Shown here: piece by piece, positions 54,270 through 64,000 of the stretch
How positions within the stretch are numbered: the first letter of the stretch is position 1
How the letters are laid out: each line of letters opens with the position of its first letter
NCBI RefSeq assembly: GCF_002926165.1
Contig: NZ_MAGP01000080.1
Coordinates: 1-64,000, forward strand
Reading direction: 5' to 3'
DNA from: Micromonospora chalcea
GTDB taxonomy: Bacteria; Actinomycetota; Actinomycetes; Mycobacteriales; Micromonosporaceae
DNA: 64,000 nucleotides
The notes under the pieces: model-generated
What the model was told of the DNA's origin: nothing
Database searches by the model: none
What the model saw: only the letters and a program-made list of their open reading frames with translations
Position numbers and translations under genes: made by a program

Positions 54270-56065
54270 GCCGCCGCGCCCTGGCCCTGCTGCTGGCCGG
54301 CGCCCTGCTTCCGGCCGCGCTCGTCGGCTGCGGCATCCCGGGTGAGACAGACGTCCAGATCGACGGCTCGGTGCCGGCCGCGCAGGGCGGGGCGCTCAAC
54401 GGCAGTCCGGCCCGGCCGCCCGAACCGGCCGACAGCAGCGAGCCGGTGCCGTTCATCGAGAACTACCTGCGGGCGGCGGCGGCCGGGGAACGCGACCAGG
54501 CGTACGCCCGGGCCCGGAAGTTCCTCGCCGAGGAGTCCCGCGACCTGCTCCCGGGCAAGCCGCAGACCAGCGAGGTCGAGCTGACCGTGGTGCGGCTGCG
54601 GGAGAAGCCGGAGAGCACGCCGCCGAACAACCAGGGCACCAGCACGGTGACGCTCAAGGTGCAGCAGGTCGGCGTGCTGCGGGCGGACGGCACGCTCGGG
54701 CCGCCGGTGGCCAGCGACACGCAGTACGTCTTCGAGCTGCGCCGCGCCGAGCCGGCCGGGACCGGGCTGCTGATCACCGAGGCGCCGAACGTGCTGCTGG
54801 CCAGCGACTCGGCGATGCGTGAGTACTACCGCCCCCGCACCGTCTACTTCTGGAACTCGGACCAGACCCGCCTGGTGCCGGACCAGCGCTACCTGCTCTC
54901 CTCGGCGCCGACCGAGCGGCGGATCACCGAGGTGGTGAAGTGGCTGGCGGACCGCCCCTCGGACTGGCTGGCCGCCGGCGTGACCGGGTTGCCCGACGGC
55001 ACCCAGCTGATCAACAACGCGACCGGGACGGACGGGCACTGGGAGATCAACCTGAACATGCCGGGGGCCAACGAGCAGCGGCTGAACCGGCTCGGTACCC
55101 AGTTGGCCTGGTCCCTGTCGGACCTGGACGGCGTGGTCGACCTCAAGATTCAGAACCAGAAGCGGCTGACCGTCGACCTCCGGCGGGAGCGCGTCTCGGT
55201 CGTCGCGTACCCGCGCGGGGCGAACCCGATGCGGTTGGGCGTCTACGACGGTGCCGTACGCCCACTGGCGTTCGGCAACGAGCCGCGGGCCGCCGTGCCG
55301 CTGCCGCCGGAGGAGAACCGCAACGTGGTCTCCGCCGCGCTCGCCCGTGCCGAGGAACAGGTGCTGGCCGCGCGCGGCGGCGCCGGCGCCGACAACCGCA
55401 AGCGGCTCAAGGTGGGCTCCGGCGCGGAGCCGGTGGCCACGCTCAACGCGAGCGACCGCACGTTCCGCGCGATGAGCCGCCCGACCTGGCTGCGGTCGCT
55501 GACCAAGGCCCGGCCGGGTGGCCTGGTGGCGGCAGACGGCAAGCTCTACCGGTTCGACGGGTCGGGCCGGATGAGCGAGATCGCGCTGTCCGTGTCCGGC
55601 CCGGTGACGGCGGTCGCCGGTTCCCTCGAAGGCCACCGGGTCGCACTGGTCAGCGGCGGCGCGCTCTACGTCGCCGCGGTCAGCGTCGACGGCGGCGTGG
55701 TCAACCTGGGACAGCCGCGCCGGGTGGCCACCCTGCTCACCGGCGTGACGGTGGTGGACTGGGTGGCGGAGAACGAACTCGTGCTGGCCGGCAACGAGGC
55801 GGACCGGCGTTCGGCGATCCACCAGCTCAGCGTCGACGGCGTGTGGGAGACCCCGCTGGCGGTGGAGATCGGCGCCCCGGTCACCCAGCTCGCCGGGTAT
55901 CCGGGCGGCAGCGACCGGGGCCTGGCCGCGTTCTCGTTCATGTTCGAGACGGACGGGGCGGCCTGGCGGAACAACCCGTTCGACTTCGTCAAGCGGGAGC
56001 AGGTGCTCGACGTGCCGGCCAGCAGCCGGGCGACCAACCCGACCGCCCCGTTCTTCCTCTACTGA
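54266..56065 (+). CDS. lpqB: Lipoprotein LpqB
   Basis: 599 residues, GTG start overlapping the mtrB stop. Lipobox LVGC with C22. An N-terminal GerMN-like region (SLSDLDGVVDLKIQNQ) and a C-terminal beta-propeller-like half (from about residue 370, repeated strands with VAGSLEGHRVALVSGG). LpqB modulates MtrB signalling in mycobacteria. Length and position match the family. Confidence 0.93.
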   Translation: MSRRALALLLAGALLPAALVGCGIPGETDVQIDGSVPAAQGGALNGSPARPPEPADSSEPVPFIENYLRAAAAGERDQAYARARKFLAEESRDLLPGKPQTSEVELTVVRLREKPESTPPNNQGTSTVTLKVQQVGVLRADGTLGPPVASDTQYVFELRRAEPAGTGLLITEAPNVLLASDSAMREYYRPRTVYFWNSDQTRLVPDQRYLLSSAPTERRITEVVKWLADRPSDWLAAGVTGLPDGTQLINNATGTDGHWEINLNMPGANEQRLNRLGTQLAWSLSDLDGVVDLKIQNQKRLTVDLRRERVSVVAYPRGANPMRLGVYDGAVRPLAFGNEPRAAVPLPPEENRNVVSAALARAEEQVLAARGGAGADNRKRLKVGSGAEPVATLNASDRTFRAMSRPTWLRSLTKARPGGLVAADGKLYRFDGSGRMSEIALSVSGPVTAVAGSLEGHRVALVSGGALYVAAVSVDGGVVNLGQPRRVATLLTGVTVVDWVAENELVLAGNEADRRSAIHQLSVDGVWETPLAVEIGAPVTQLAGYPGGSDRGLAAFSFMFETDGAAWRNNPFDFVKREQVLDVPASSRATNPTAPFFLY

Positions 56066-56071
56066 GCCGCC

Positions 56072-56776
56072 GTGCGTGACCTGGGCGGGCTCTGGTCGGA
56101 CCTGACCGACCTGGTGCTGCCCGCCGGGTGCGCCGGCTGCGGCGGGGGCGCGGCGCGGCTGCGGCAGGGCTTCTGCCCCGGCTGCGTACGCGAACTGGAG
56201 TCGCTGCGCCCCGCGCCCACCCGGCCCGATCCGGCCCCGCCCGGCCTGCCGCCCTGTGTCGCGCTCGGCCCGTACGGCGGGGCGCTGCGCGAGGCGCTGC
56301 TCGCGTACAAGGAACGGGGCCGGCACGGGCTGGCCCGGCCGCTCGGCGCGCTGTTGGCGGAGGTGGTCGCCGAGGCGGTGGGGCCGCCCGGCCCGGTGAC
56401 GCTGGTGGCGGTGCCGGACACGGCCCGCGCCGCCCGGGCCCGCTACGGCGACCACCTGGACCGGCTGGTCCGCCCGGCGGCGTCCCGGCTGCGCGCGGCC
56501 GGCTGGCCGGTACGCGTGCTGCGACCGCTGCGGGCACTGTCCCGGCCCGACTCGGTGACGCTGGACAGCGCCGGACGGGCCACCGCGGCCGAGGCGGCGT
56601 TCCGGTTGCGCCGCCCCGTGACCGGACACCGCCCGGCCGGGACCGTGGTGCTGCTGGACGACATCGTCACCACCGGCGCGACGCTCGCGGCGGTGAGCCG
56701 GATGTTGCACCGCGCGGGAATGACGCCAAAGGCCGCGGCCGTGCTCGCCGCAACGCAAAAGCGGCACGTTCGGTGA
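56072..56776 (+). CDS. ComF-family phosphoribosyltransferase-like protein
   Basis: 234 residues, GTG start six bases after lpqB. An N-terminal double CxxC zinc ribbon (CAGC and CPGC), then a type I phosphoribosyltransferase fold with the PRPP loop VVLLDDIVTTGATL near 196-209. ComF proteins function in natural transformation in some bacteria; their substrate is not known. The place between lpqB and hpf matches Rv3242c. Confidence 0.9.
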   Translation: MRDLGGLWSDLTDLVLPAGCAGCGGGAARLRQGFCPGCVRELESLRPAPTRPDPAPPGLPPCVALGPYGGALREALLAYKERGRHGLARPLGALLAEVVAEAVGPPGPVTLVAVPDTARAARARYGDHLDRLVRPAASRLRAAGWPVRVLRPLRALSRPDSVTLDSAGRATAAEAAFRLRRPVTGHRPAGTVVLLDDIVTTGATLAAVSRMLHRAGMTPKAAAVLAATQKRHVR

Positions 56777-57026
56777 CGCTTCGTGTATCCGTTTCACCCC
56801 ATGGTGTATGAGGTGTTAAATTCCGCAACCCCTTTCGGCAACCAGGGGTGACGGTTGGCGGTACAGGAGTTAGCGTTTCGGTGTCGGGGGTAGAGAGGAT
56901 GCCAACCTTCCCCCGGCGCTGGAAGGAGGCGTAGCCGAACACCACCGGTCGACGCCGAGCGGGGCCCTCCCGGGCGGGTCGACCGGATTCTCCGGACCGA
57001 ACGACCGTCCGAACAAGGGAGGTCAC

Positions 57027-57671
57027 GTGGACATCGTGGTCAAGGGCCGTAACGTCGAAGTGCCGGACCATTACCGGGTGCACGTAGCCGAGAAGCTCGC
57101 GAAGATCGAACGCTACGACCAGAAGCTCATTCGCGTGGACGTCGAGTTGTTCCACGAGCGCAATCCACGCCAGGCGGACCACTGCCAGCGAGTGGAGATC
57201 ACCTGTGTCACGCGCGGCCCGGTGATCCGGGCCGAGGCCTGCACGAGCGACTTCTACAGCGCGCTCGACGCCGCAATCGCCAAGTTGGACACCCGCTTCC
57301 GCCGCGCGGCGGACCGCCGCCGGGTGCACCGGGGGCGGCACGCGCCGATCTCAGTGGCCGCCGCGACCGCCGGACTGCCGGTGGCCGAACTCGACGGGCC
57401 CGGCCTGGCGGCGCGCGACGGCCACGGCGCCGCCACCGCCGTCGCCGAACGTCCCGACGAGGACGGTTACGTCGAACCCGACGACCAGCCGTGGCACATC
57501 GCCCGGGCGAAGGTCCACCCCGCCGATCCGATGACCGTCGACGACGCGCTGTTCCAGATGGAACTGGTCGGCCACGACTTCTACCTGTTCCAGGACAAGG
57601 AGTCCGGCCGCCCGAGCGTGGTCTACCGGCGGCACGCGTACGACTACGGGATCATCCAGCTCGACACGTGA
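57027..57671 (+). CDS. hpf: Long-form ribosome hibernation promoting factor
   Basis: 214 residues, GTG start after GGGAGG. The N-terminal S30AE fold (MDIVVKGRNVEVPDHYRVHVAEKLAKIERY) binds the ribosome; the C-terminal domain (about 155-214, VDDALFQMELVGHDFYLFQDKESGRPSVVYRR) dimerises two ribosomes. This two-domain form makes 100S ribosomes at rest. A 250-base, relatively A+T-rich leader separates it from comF, which suggests its own regulated promoter. Confidence 0.94.
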   Translation: MDIVVKGRNVEVPDHYRVHVAEKLAKIERYDQKLIRVDVELFHERNPRQADHCQRVEITCVTRGPVIRAEACTSDFYSALDAAIAKLDTRFRRAADRRRVHRGRHAPISVAAATAGLPVAELDGPGLAARDGHGAATAVAERPDEDGYVEPDDQPWHIARAKVHPADPMTVDDALFQMELVGHDFYLFQDKESGRPSVVYRRHAYDYGIIQLDT

Positions 57672-57684
57672 CCCCTTGACCGGT

Positions 57685-57718
57685 GAGACGGGCCCCCGCA
57701 CGCGCGGGGGCCCGTCTC
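57685..57718. terminator. Bidirectional terminator hairpin after hpf
   Basis: GAGACGGGCCCCCGC (57685-57699) pairs perfectly over 15 bp with 57704-57718 around ACGC. It lies between convergent hpf and the GNAT gene; its right arm reaches the GNAT stop codon. Confidence 0.8.
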
Positions 57719-58823
57719 AGTTCTCGTCGGTGGCGAGCCGGCCGTAGACCACCGAGTCGACCCGGGCACCGTCCGGGCCGGGCAGCCGCCCGCGCAGCAG
57801 CCCTTCCCGCCGGAAGCCGGCCCGTTCCAGCACGCGCTGCGAGGCCACGTTGTCCGGCCGGGTGCCGGCCCAGAGCCGGGCCACCCCGATGCCGAACGCC
57901 CACCCGGCGACCAGCCGGACCGTACGCGCGGCCAGCCCGCGCCCGCGCGCCTCCGGCAGCAGGCTGTAGCCGATCATCGCCTGGCCGGTGGCGGGCTCGT
58001 CGTAGAACAGCGCGCACCCGCCGACGACAGCGCCGGTCACCGCGTCGACGATCGCCAGGTCGGCAGCCTCGCCGGCCAGCCAGCGGCTCGCCGCCAGCCG
58101 GCAGCGCCGCGCGATCGCGGCCCGCTCCGGCGCCACCGGCGGCACCCGGTTCGCCACCACCTCCGGCAGCGAGTGCAGCCGGTGCAGCACGCCGGTGTCC
58201 GCCGGCCCCACCGGGCGCAGCGTCACCACGCCGTCGGTGAGCCGGCCGCCGGGCAGGTCCGGCAGCAGACGGGCGACCGGTCCCGGCGGATCGTCGGCCA
58301 GCCGCACCCAGGCGATCAGATCCTCGCGTACGCCGCCCGCGCTCGCGCCCGCCGCCCGGCGTACGCCCTCGTGCCGGTAGCCGCAGGCCAGGGCGATGCG
58401 CTGGCTCGGCACGTTGTCGACGCGGGTGAGCAGTTCCAGCCGGGCCGCCCCGGCGGTGAACGCACGCTCGGTCAGCAGCCGGGTGGCGGCGCTCGCCACG
58501 CCCCGGCCGCGCGCCGCGGGACCCACCCAGTAACCGATCTCGTAGCTCGCCCGCTCCGCGCTGAGCCGGCTCAGACCGATGCTGCCGAGGAGCCGGTCGG
58601 TGGCCGGGTCGGCGATCGTGTACGCGGCCCCACCCGCCGCCCACGCCGCCGGCGAGCCCTCGGTGATCCACCAGCGGGCGGCGTCGGAGTCGTAGGGATC
58701 GGGCAGCAGGGGCATGAACCGGCGGGTCTCCGGGTCGGCGCACCCGGCCACCATGTCCGGCACGTCCGCGAGGTGGCACGGCCGCAGCCGTAGGCCGTAC
58801 CCCTCGATCGTCTCCGGCGTCAC
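57717..58823 (-). CDS. Tandem GNAT N-acetyltransferase
   Basis: 368 residues holding two GNAT domains, about 5-170 and 185-360. Acetyl-CoA loops are visible as GYWVGPAARGRGVASAA and GYSLLPEARGRGLAART, each followed by LARLW/ARLEL and N(V)xSQR motifs typical of RimJ/RimL-like enzymes. GTG overlaps the stop of a second tandem GNAT gene. Likely substrates are protein N-termini or a small amine or antibiotic; not deducible. Confidence 0.85.
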   Translation of the reverse strand: MTPETIEGYGLRLRPCHLADVPDMVAGCADPETRRFMPLLPDPYDSDAARWWITEGSPAAWAAGGAAYTIADPATDRLLGSIGLSRLSAERASYEIGYWVGPAARGRGVASAATRLLTERAFTAGAARLELLTRVDNVPSQRIALACGYRHEGVRRAAGASAGGVREDLIAWVRLADDPPGPVARLLPDLPGGRLTDGVVTLRPVGPADTGVLHRLHSLPEVVANRVPPVAPERAAIARRCRLAASRWLAGEAADLAIVDAVTGAVVGGCALFYDEPATGQAMIGYSLLPEARGRGLAARTVRLVAGWAFGIGVARLWAGTRPDNVASQRVLERAGFRREGLLRGRLPGPDGARVDSVVYGRLATDEN

Positions 58824-59986
58824 ACCAGGTCCTCCGGCAGCAGCGCGCCGATCCACGCGTCCTGGCGCTCGCCGCGGTGCTGGACGCCGCCGCGCAGCGT
58901 GCCCTCGACGGTGAAGCCGGCCTTCTCGGCGGCCCGCCGCGAGGCGGTGTTGCCCACGTTGGCCCGCCACTCGATCCGGGCCAGGCCGAGCGTGGTGAAG
59001 CCCCAGGCGCACACGGCGGTGAGCGCGGCCGGCAGGTAACCCCGGCCGCGTGCGTGCGGCGCGGTCATGTAGCCCACGTCGGCCACCAGCGGGTCGTTGG
59101 GGAGGATGCGCAGGTCGATCGAGGCGACGTAGCTGTCGTCCGGGTCGGCCACGGCGAACGTCGCGGCGGTGCCCCGGGCCCAGGCCGGGCGGACCAGGTC
59201 GCGCAGGAAGCCCTCGGCGTGCTCCGGCCGGTACGGGTGCGGCACCGTGGTCCAGCGGATCGTCTGCTCGTCCTGGCAGGTGCGGGTCACCGCGGGCAGG
59301 TCGCGCTCCTCCAGCGCGCGCAGCCGCAGCTCGGTGTCCCCGGCGGTGGCGAACAGGACCGGCTGCGGGCGGCCGAAGACCGCCGCGCGGCGGGCCTGCA
59401 GCGTGTCCGGCCCGTAGGGGACCGGGTCGCCGGGCGCGGCCAGCTCGGCCGGGAACAGGGAGCCGATCCAGCCCTCCGGACGGCCGCCGGGGCTGGGGTG
59501 GGCCAGCCGCAGTTCACCCTCGACGCGGAAGCCGGCGCGCAGCGCGACCAGCCGGGAGGCGTGGTTGCCGATCTCGGCCTGCCAGGTGAGCCGGCGCAGC
59601 TTGAGCGCGTCGAACGCCCAGCGGGCGACCGCGCGGGTGGCGCGGACCGCGACGCCCCGGCCCCGGGCCCACGGCGCGGTCCAGTAGCCGACCTCGGCCG
59701 AGTCCAGCTCGCGGTCCACGGAGACCAGGCCGCACGAGGCGAGCAGCTCCCCGGTGCCGGCGTCGCAGACCGCGAACGGTGCGCCCGCGCCCTCGGCCCA
59801 GGCGGTCGCGCTGAACGTGGTCACGAACTCGGCGGCGTGCTCCGGCAGGTACGGGCGAGGTACGGTGGTCCAGCGCTGGATGTCCGGATCCTGGCAGGCA
59901 CGGTGCACCGCGTCGGCGTCCTCCGCACGCCAGGGGCGCAGCAGCAGGCCGTCCTCGATGATCTCCACAGGCTCCATCCGAGCCAT
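58820..59986 (-). CDS. Second tandem GNAT N-acetyltransferase
   Basis: About 388 residues, again two GNAT domains (about 5-175 and 200-385), with GYWTAPWARGRGVAVRAT and GYMTAPHARGRGYLPAAL. The two halves share motifs such as RWTTVPxPYxPEHA, so an internal duplication produced it. It is translationally coupled to the other GNAT gene. Start could be ATG 59986, ATG 59977 or a further-upstream codon; no strong ribosome-binding site decides. Substrate unknown. Confidence 0.83.
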   Translation of the reverse strand: MARMEPVEIIEDGLLLRPWRAEDADAVHRACQDPDIQRWTTVPRPYLPEHAAEFVTTFSATAWAEGAGAPFAVCDAGTGELLASCGLVSVDRELDSAEVGYWTAPWARGRGVAVRATRAVARWAFDALKLRRLTWQAEIGNHASRLVALRAGFRVEGELRLAHPSPGGRPEGWIGSLFPAELAAPGDPVPYGPDTLQARRAAVFGRPQPVLFATAGDTELRLRALEERDLPAVTRTCQDEQTIRWTTVPHPYRPEHAEGFLRDLVRPAWARGTAATFAVADPDDSYVASIDLRILPNDPLVADVGYMTAPHARGRGYLPAALTAVCAWGFTTLGLARIEWRANVGNTASRRAAEKAGFTVEGTLRGGVQHRGERQDAWIGALLPEDLV

Positions 59987-60146
59987 CGTGCCGGATCGTT
60001 CGCGCACGGCGTAACCCGATTAGCGGCCGGTGGCGCACGGTCGCGGCGTTATGTCGGGTTCCGGAGCCCGGACCGCCGCCACCAGTGACCATCGTCGCCT
60101 CCGAGCGCCTACGATGGTTCGAGACCGTCTAGGGGAGCGTTGATCC

Positions 60147-63044
<2,898 letters not shown>

Positions 63045-63057
63045 CCCCGAACGCCAC

Positions 63058-63089
63058 GACGGGCCCCGGCCTCCCGGCCGGGGCCCGTC
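63058..63089 (+). terminator. Terminator hairpin after secA
   Basis: GACGGGCCCCGGCC (63058-63071) pairs over 14 bp with 63076-63089 around TCCC, 14 bases after the secA stop. No T-run, which is common in actinobacteria. Confidence 0.75.
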
Positions 63090-63128
63090 GCCGTCCCTGG
63101 GTTCCCCCAGGGCCATCGCTCTCTCCCG

Positions 63129-63198
63129 CGATCTTGCAGTTTCGGCCCCCATCATGCCCGATTCATGCCGTTGTCTACGGGACGGAAGTGCAAGATCG
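63129..63198. repeat. Intergenic inverted repeat with GATCTTGCA arms
   Basis: CGATCTTGCA (63129-63138) and TGCAAGATCG (63189-63198) flank a 50-base, A+T-richer loop between secA and the Rv3235-like gene. The same GCAAGATC core appears at 12658-12665 in another intergenic gap. It may be a dispersed intergenic repeat of this genome or a regulatory element. Confidence 0.45.
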
Positions 63199-63261
63199 GC
63201 GCCGGTGGAGGCGCGGGTGGCCGCGGCGCGGTCGAGCCAGGTCGGGGGGCCACGACCGGGC

Positions 63262-63840
63262 TCAGAGGACGTCCAGGACGAGGCACAGCCAGGTGCCTCG
63301 GCGGCGTTCCAGGCGTATCGCAACGGCCCAGCTCGTGCCTCCGACGCCGGCGAACACGGCGGTGGCCTCGACCGCGCCCGCGCGGGGCTCGCAGACCCGC
63401 AGACGCCGCAGGAGCAGAGTCGGCCGGGCGGTACGGCGGCGGACCGGGGTCACCCGGCGGGCTGCTCGGGTCAGCTCGGCCGCGACCGGGCCGGCCGACT
63501 CGGGCACGCAGAGCGGCCGGAGCTGGCCGGGCGGCCGGAAGCCGTTGACGATCTCCAGGAAGGTGCGGACGAACCGGTGTGCGGCCCGCGTTCCCTCGGG
63601 TGCGGCGGACGCGAGGGCTGACGCGGGGGTGCCGGTCCAGCGTGGCCAGGCGGGTGCCGGGTCCGGGGCGCGGCCGGCGGGGCGTGCGGCGGCACCGCGG
63701 CGCGGATCGCTCAGGTCGAGGGTGAGCTGCCCGACGGGACTCCACAGCGGCTCCTCGTCGACGCACGGCGGGTCGAGTGGCGGGGCGGGCCGGAGACGGA
63801 CCGGCGGGCGGGGTGCGCGGGGACGGCGGGTGTCGACCAT
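63262..63840 (-). CDS. Rv3235-family protein
   Basis: 192 residues, proline/arginine-rich N-terminus (about 1-80) and a compact C-terminal domain with RFVRTFLEIVNGFRPPGQLRPLC, RRLRVCEP and WLCLVLDVL. This matches the conserved actinobacterial Rv3235 family found near secA. It has no signal peptide and function is unknown. It converges on secA with a 217-base gap holding the terminator and inverted repeat. Confidence 0.78.
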   Translation of the reverse strand: MVDTRRPRAPRPPVRLRPAPPLDPPCVDEEPLWSPVGQLTLDLSDPRRGAAARPAGRAPDPAPAWPRWTGTPASALASAAPEGTRAAHRFVRTFLEIVNGFRPPGQLRPLCVPESAGPVAAELTRAARRVTPVRRRTARPTLLLRRLRVCEPRAGAVEATAVFAGVGGTSWAVAIRLERRRGTWLCLVLDVL

Positions 63841-63935
63841 CTCGAATCCTTGCGTTTGCCTTCGTTTGCCTCCGACAGAGCTTCATCTTCCCGGAATGGC
63901 GTCACCGGCGTCAATGGCCGACGGTCCTCGGGTGG

Positions 63936-64000
63936 TCACTCCTCGTCGCGCTCACCGAGCGGGTTCCCGCGTACCCACTCCGCCGTCTCGGCGTACTTCC
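63936..64000 (-). CDS. Partial gene at right edge (C-terminal end only)
   Basis: A minus-strand frame enters from the right edge and ends in TGA at 63936-63938. Only about 20 C-terminal residues are visible (ending WVRGNPLGERDEE). It is probably a real gene since it sits in the operon orientation of the Rv3235-like gene, but no family can be given. Confidence 0.4.
   Translation of the reverse strand, partial: KYAETAEWVRGNPLGERDEE

Noticed and set aside
53132..56797. 1221-residue minus-strand open frame opposite mtrB-lpqB-comF
   Set aside because: Same reason: antisense shadow with no recognisable domain and spanning three certain genes.

Overview
The window is a G+C-rich actinobacterial chromosome segment with dense genes, many GTG starts and operons joined by 4-base ATGA/GTGA overlaps. 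Gene content and codon style suggest the Micromonosporaceae (Micromonospora-like). This is inference: no rRNA gene is present to confirm it. I found no tRNA, rRNA, transposase or CRISPR array. No gene-free stretch exceeds 300 bases.

Region 1 (1-11.4 kb) is a polyamine/agmatine module. An Lrp-type regulator, a class III aminotransferase and a FAD amine oxidoreductase read leftward. A PotDABC-type ABC importer, a second FAD oxidoreductase, a saccharopine-dehydrogenase-like enzyme and an agmatinase read rightward as one tightly coupled operon. The pathway seems to resume at 22.6-26.9 kb with a GABA aminotransferase and two aldehyde dehydrogenases. Together these could take agmatine through putrescine, aminobutyraldehyde, GABA and succinate semialdehyde to succinate.

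Region 2 (11.4-15.9 kb) holds a RelE/HigB-like toxin with an XRE antitoxin, a small secreted protein, and an ExaC/AldB-type aldehyde dehydrogenase with its DUF779 partner and a GAF-domain regulator.

Region 3 (16.1-22.5 kb) resembles a glycopeptide-resistance cassette: VanR/VanS-like two-component genes, an acyltransferase-3 membrane domain fused in frame to a fold-type II serine-racemase-like domain, a D-Ala-D-Ala-ligase-family enzyme and a VanX-type D,D-dipeptidase, followed by a secreted protein with two RlpA-like repeats. The fusion copies the layout of VanT (membrane domain plus racemase) using an unrelated racemase fold. It is the most unusual item in the window.

Region 4 (26.9-33.7 kb) is a polymorphic-toxin locus. 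It has a YbaB-like protein, a WXG100-like protein, and a 1404-residue toxin carrying a papain-fold glutamine-deamidase domain and a RelA/SpoT-like tip, then a probable immunity gene. A three-part YrhB/YwqJ/SUKH-3-like protein is encoded divergently upstream. The tip and immunity gene are visibly lower in G+C than the rest.

Region 5 (33.7-64 kb) is mostly conserved actinobacterial core: endonuclease V, Trm112, a SIS isomerase, a CDF transporter, manA, ahcY, the efeUOB iron system with a DtxR/IdeR-like box, an RDD/SpoIIM/DUF58/MoxR/DUF4350/DUF4129 envelope block, mtrA-mtrB-lpqB, comF, hpf, secA and an Rv3235-family gene. The order broadly matches the Mycobacterium tuberculosis Rv3235-Rv3256c region. 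Four GNAT domains in two adjacent genes sit between hpf and secA.
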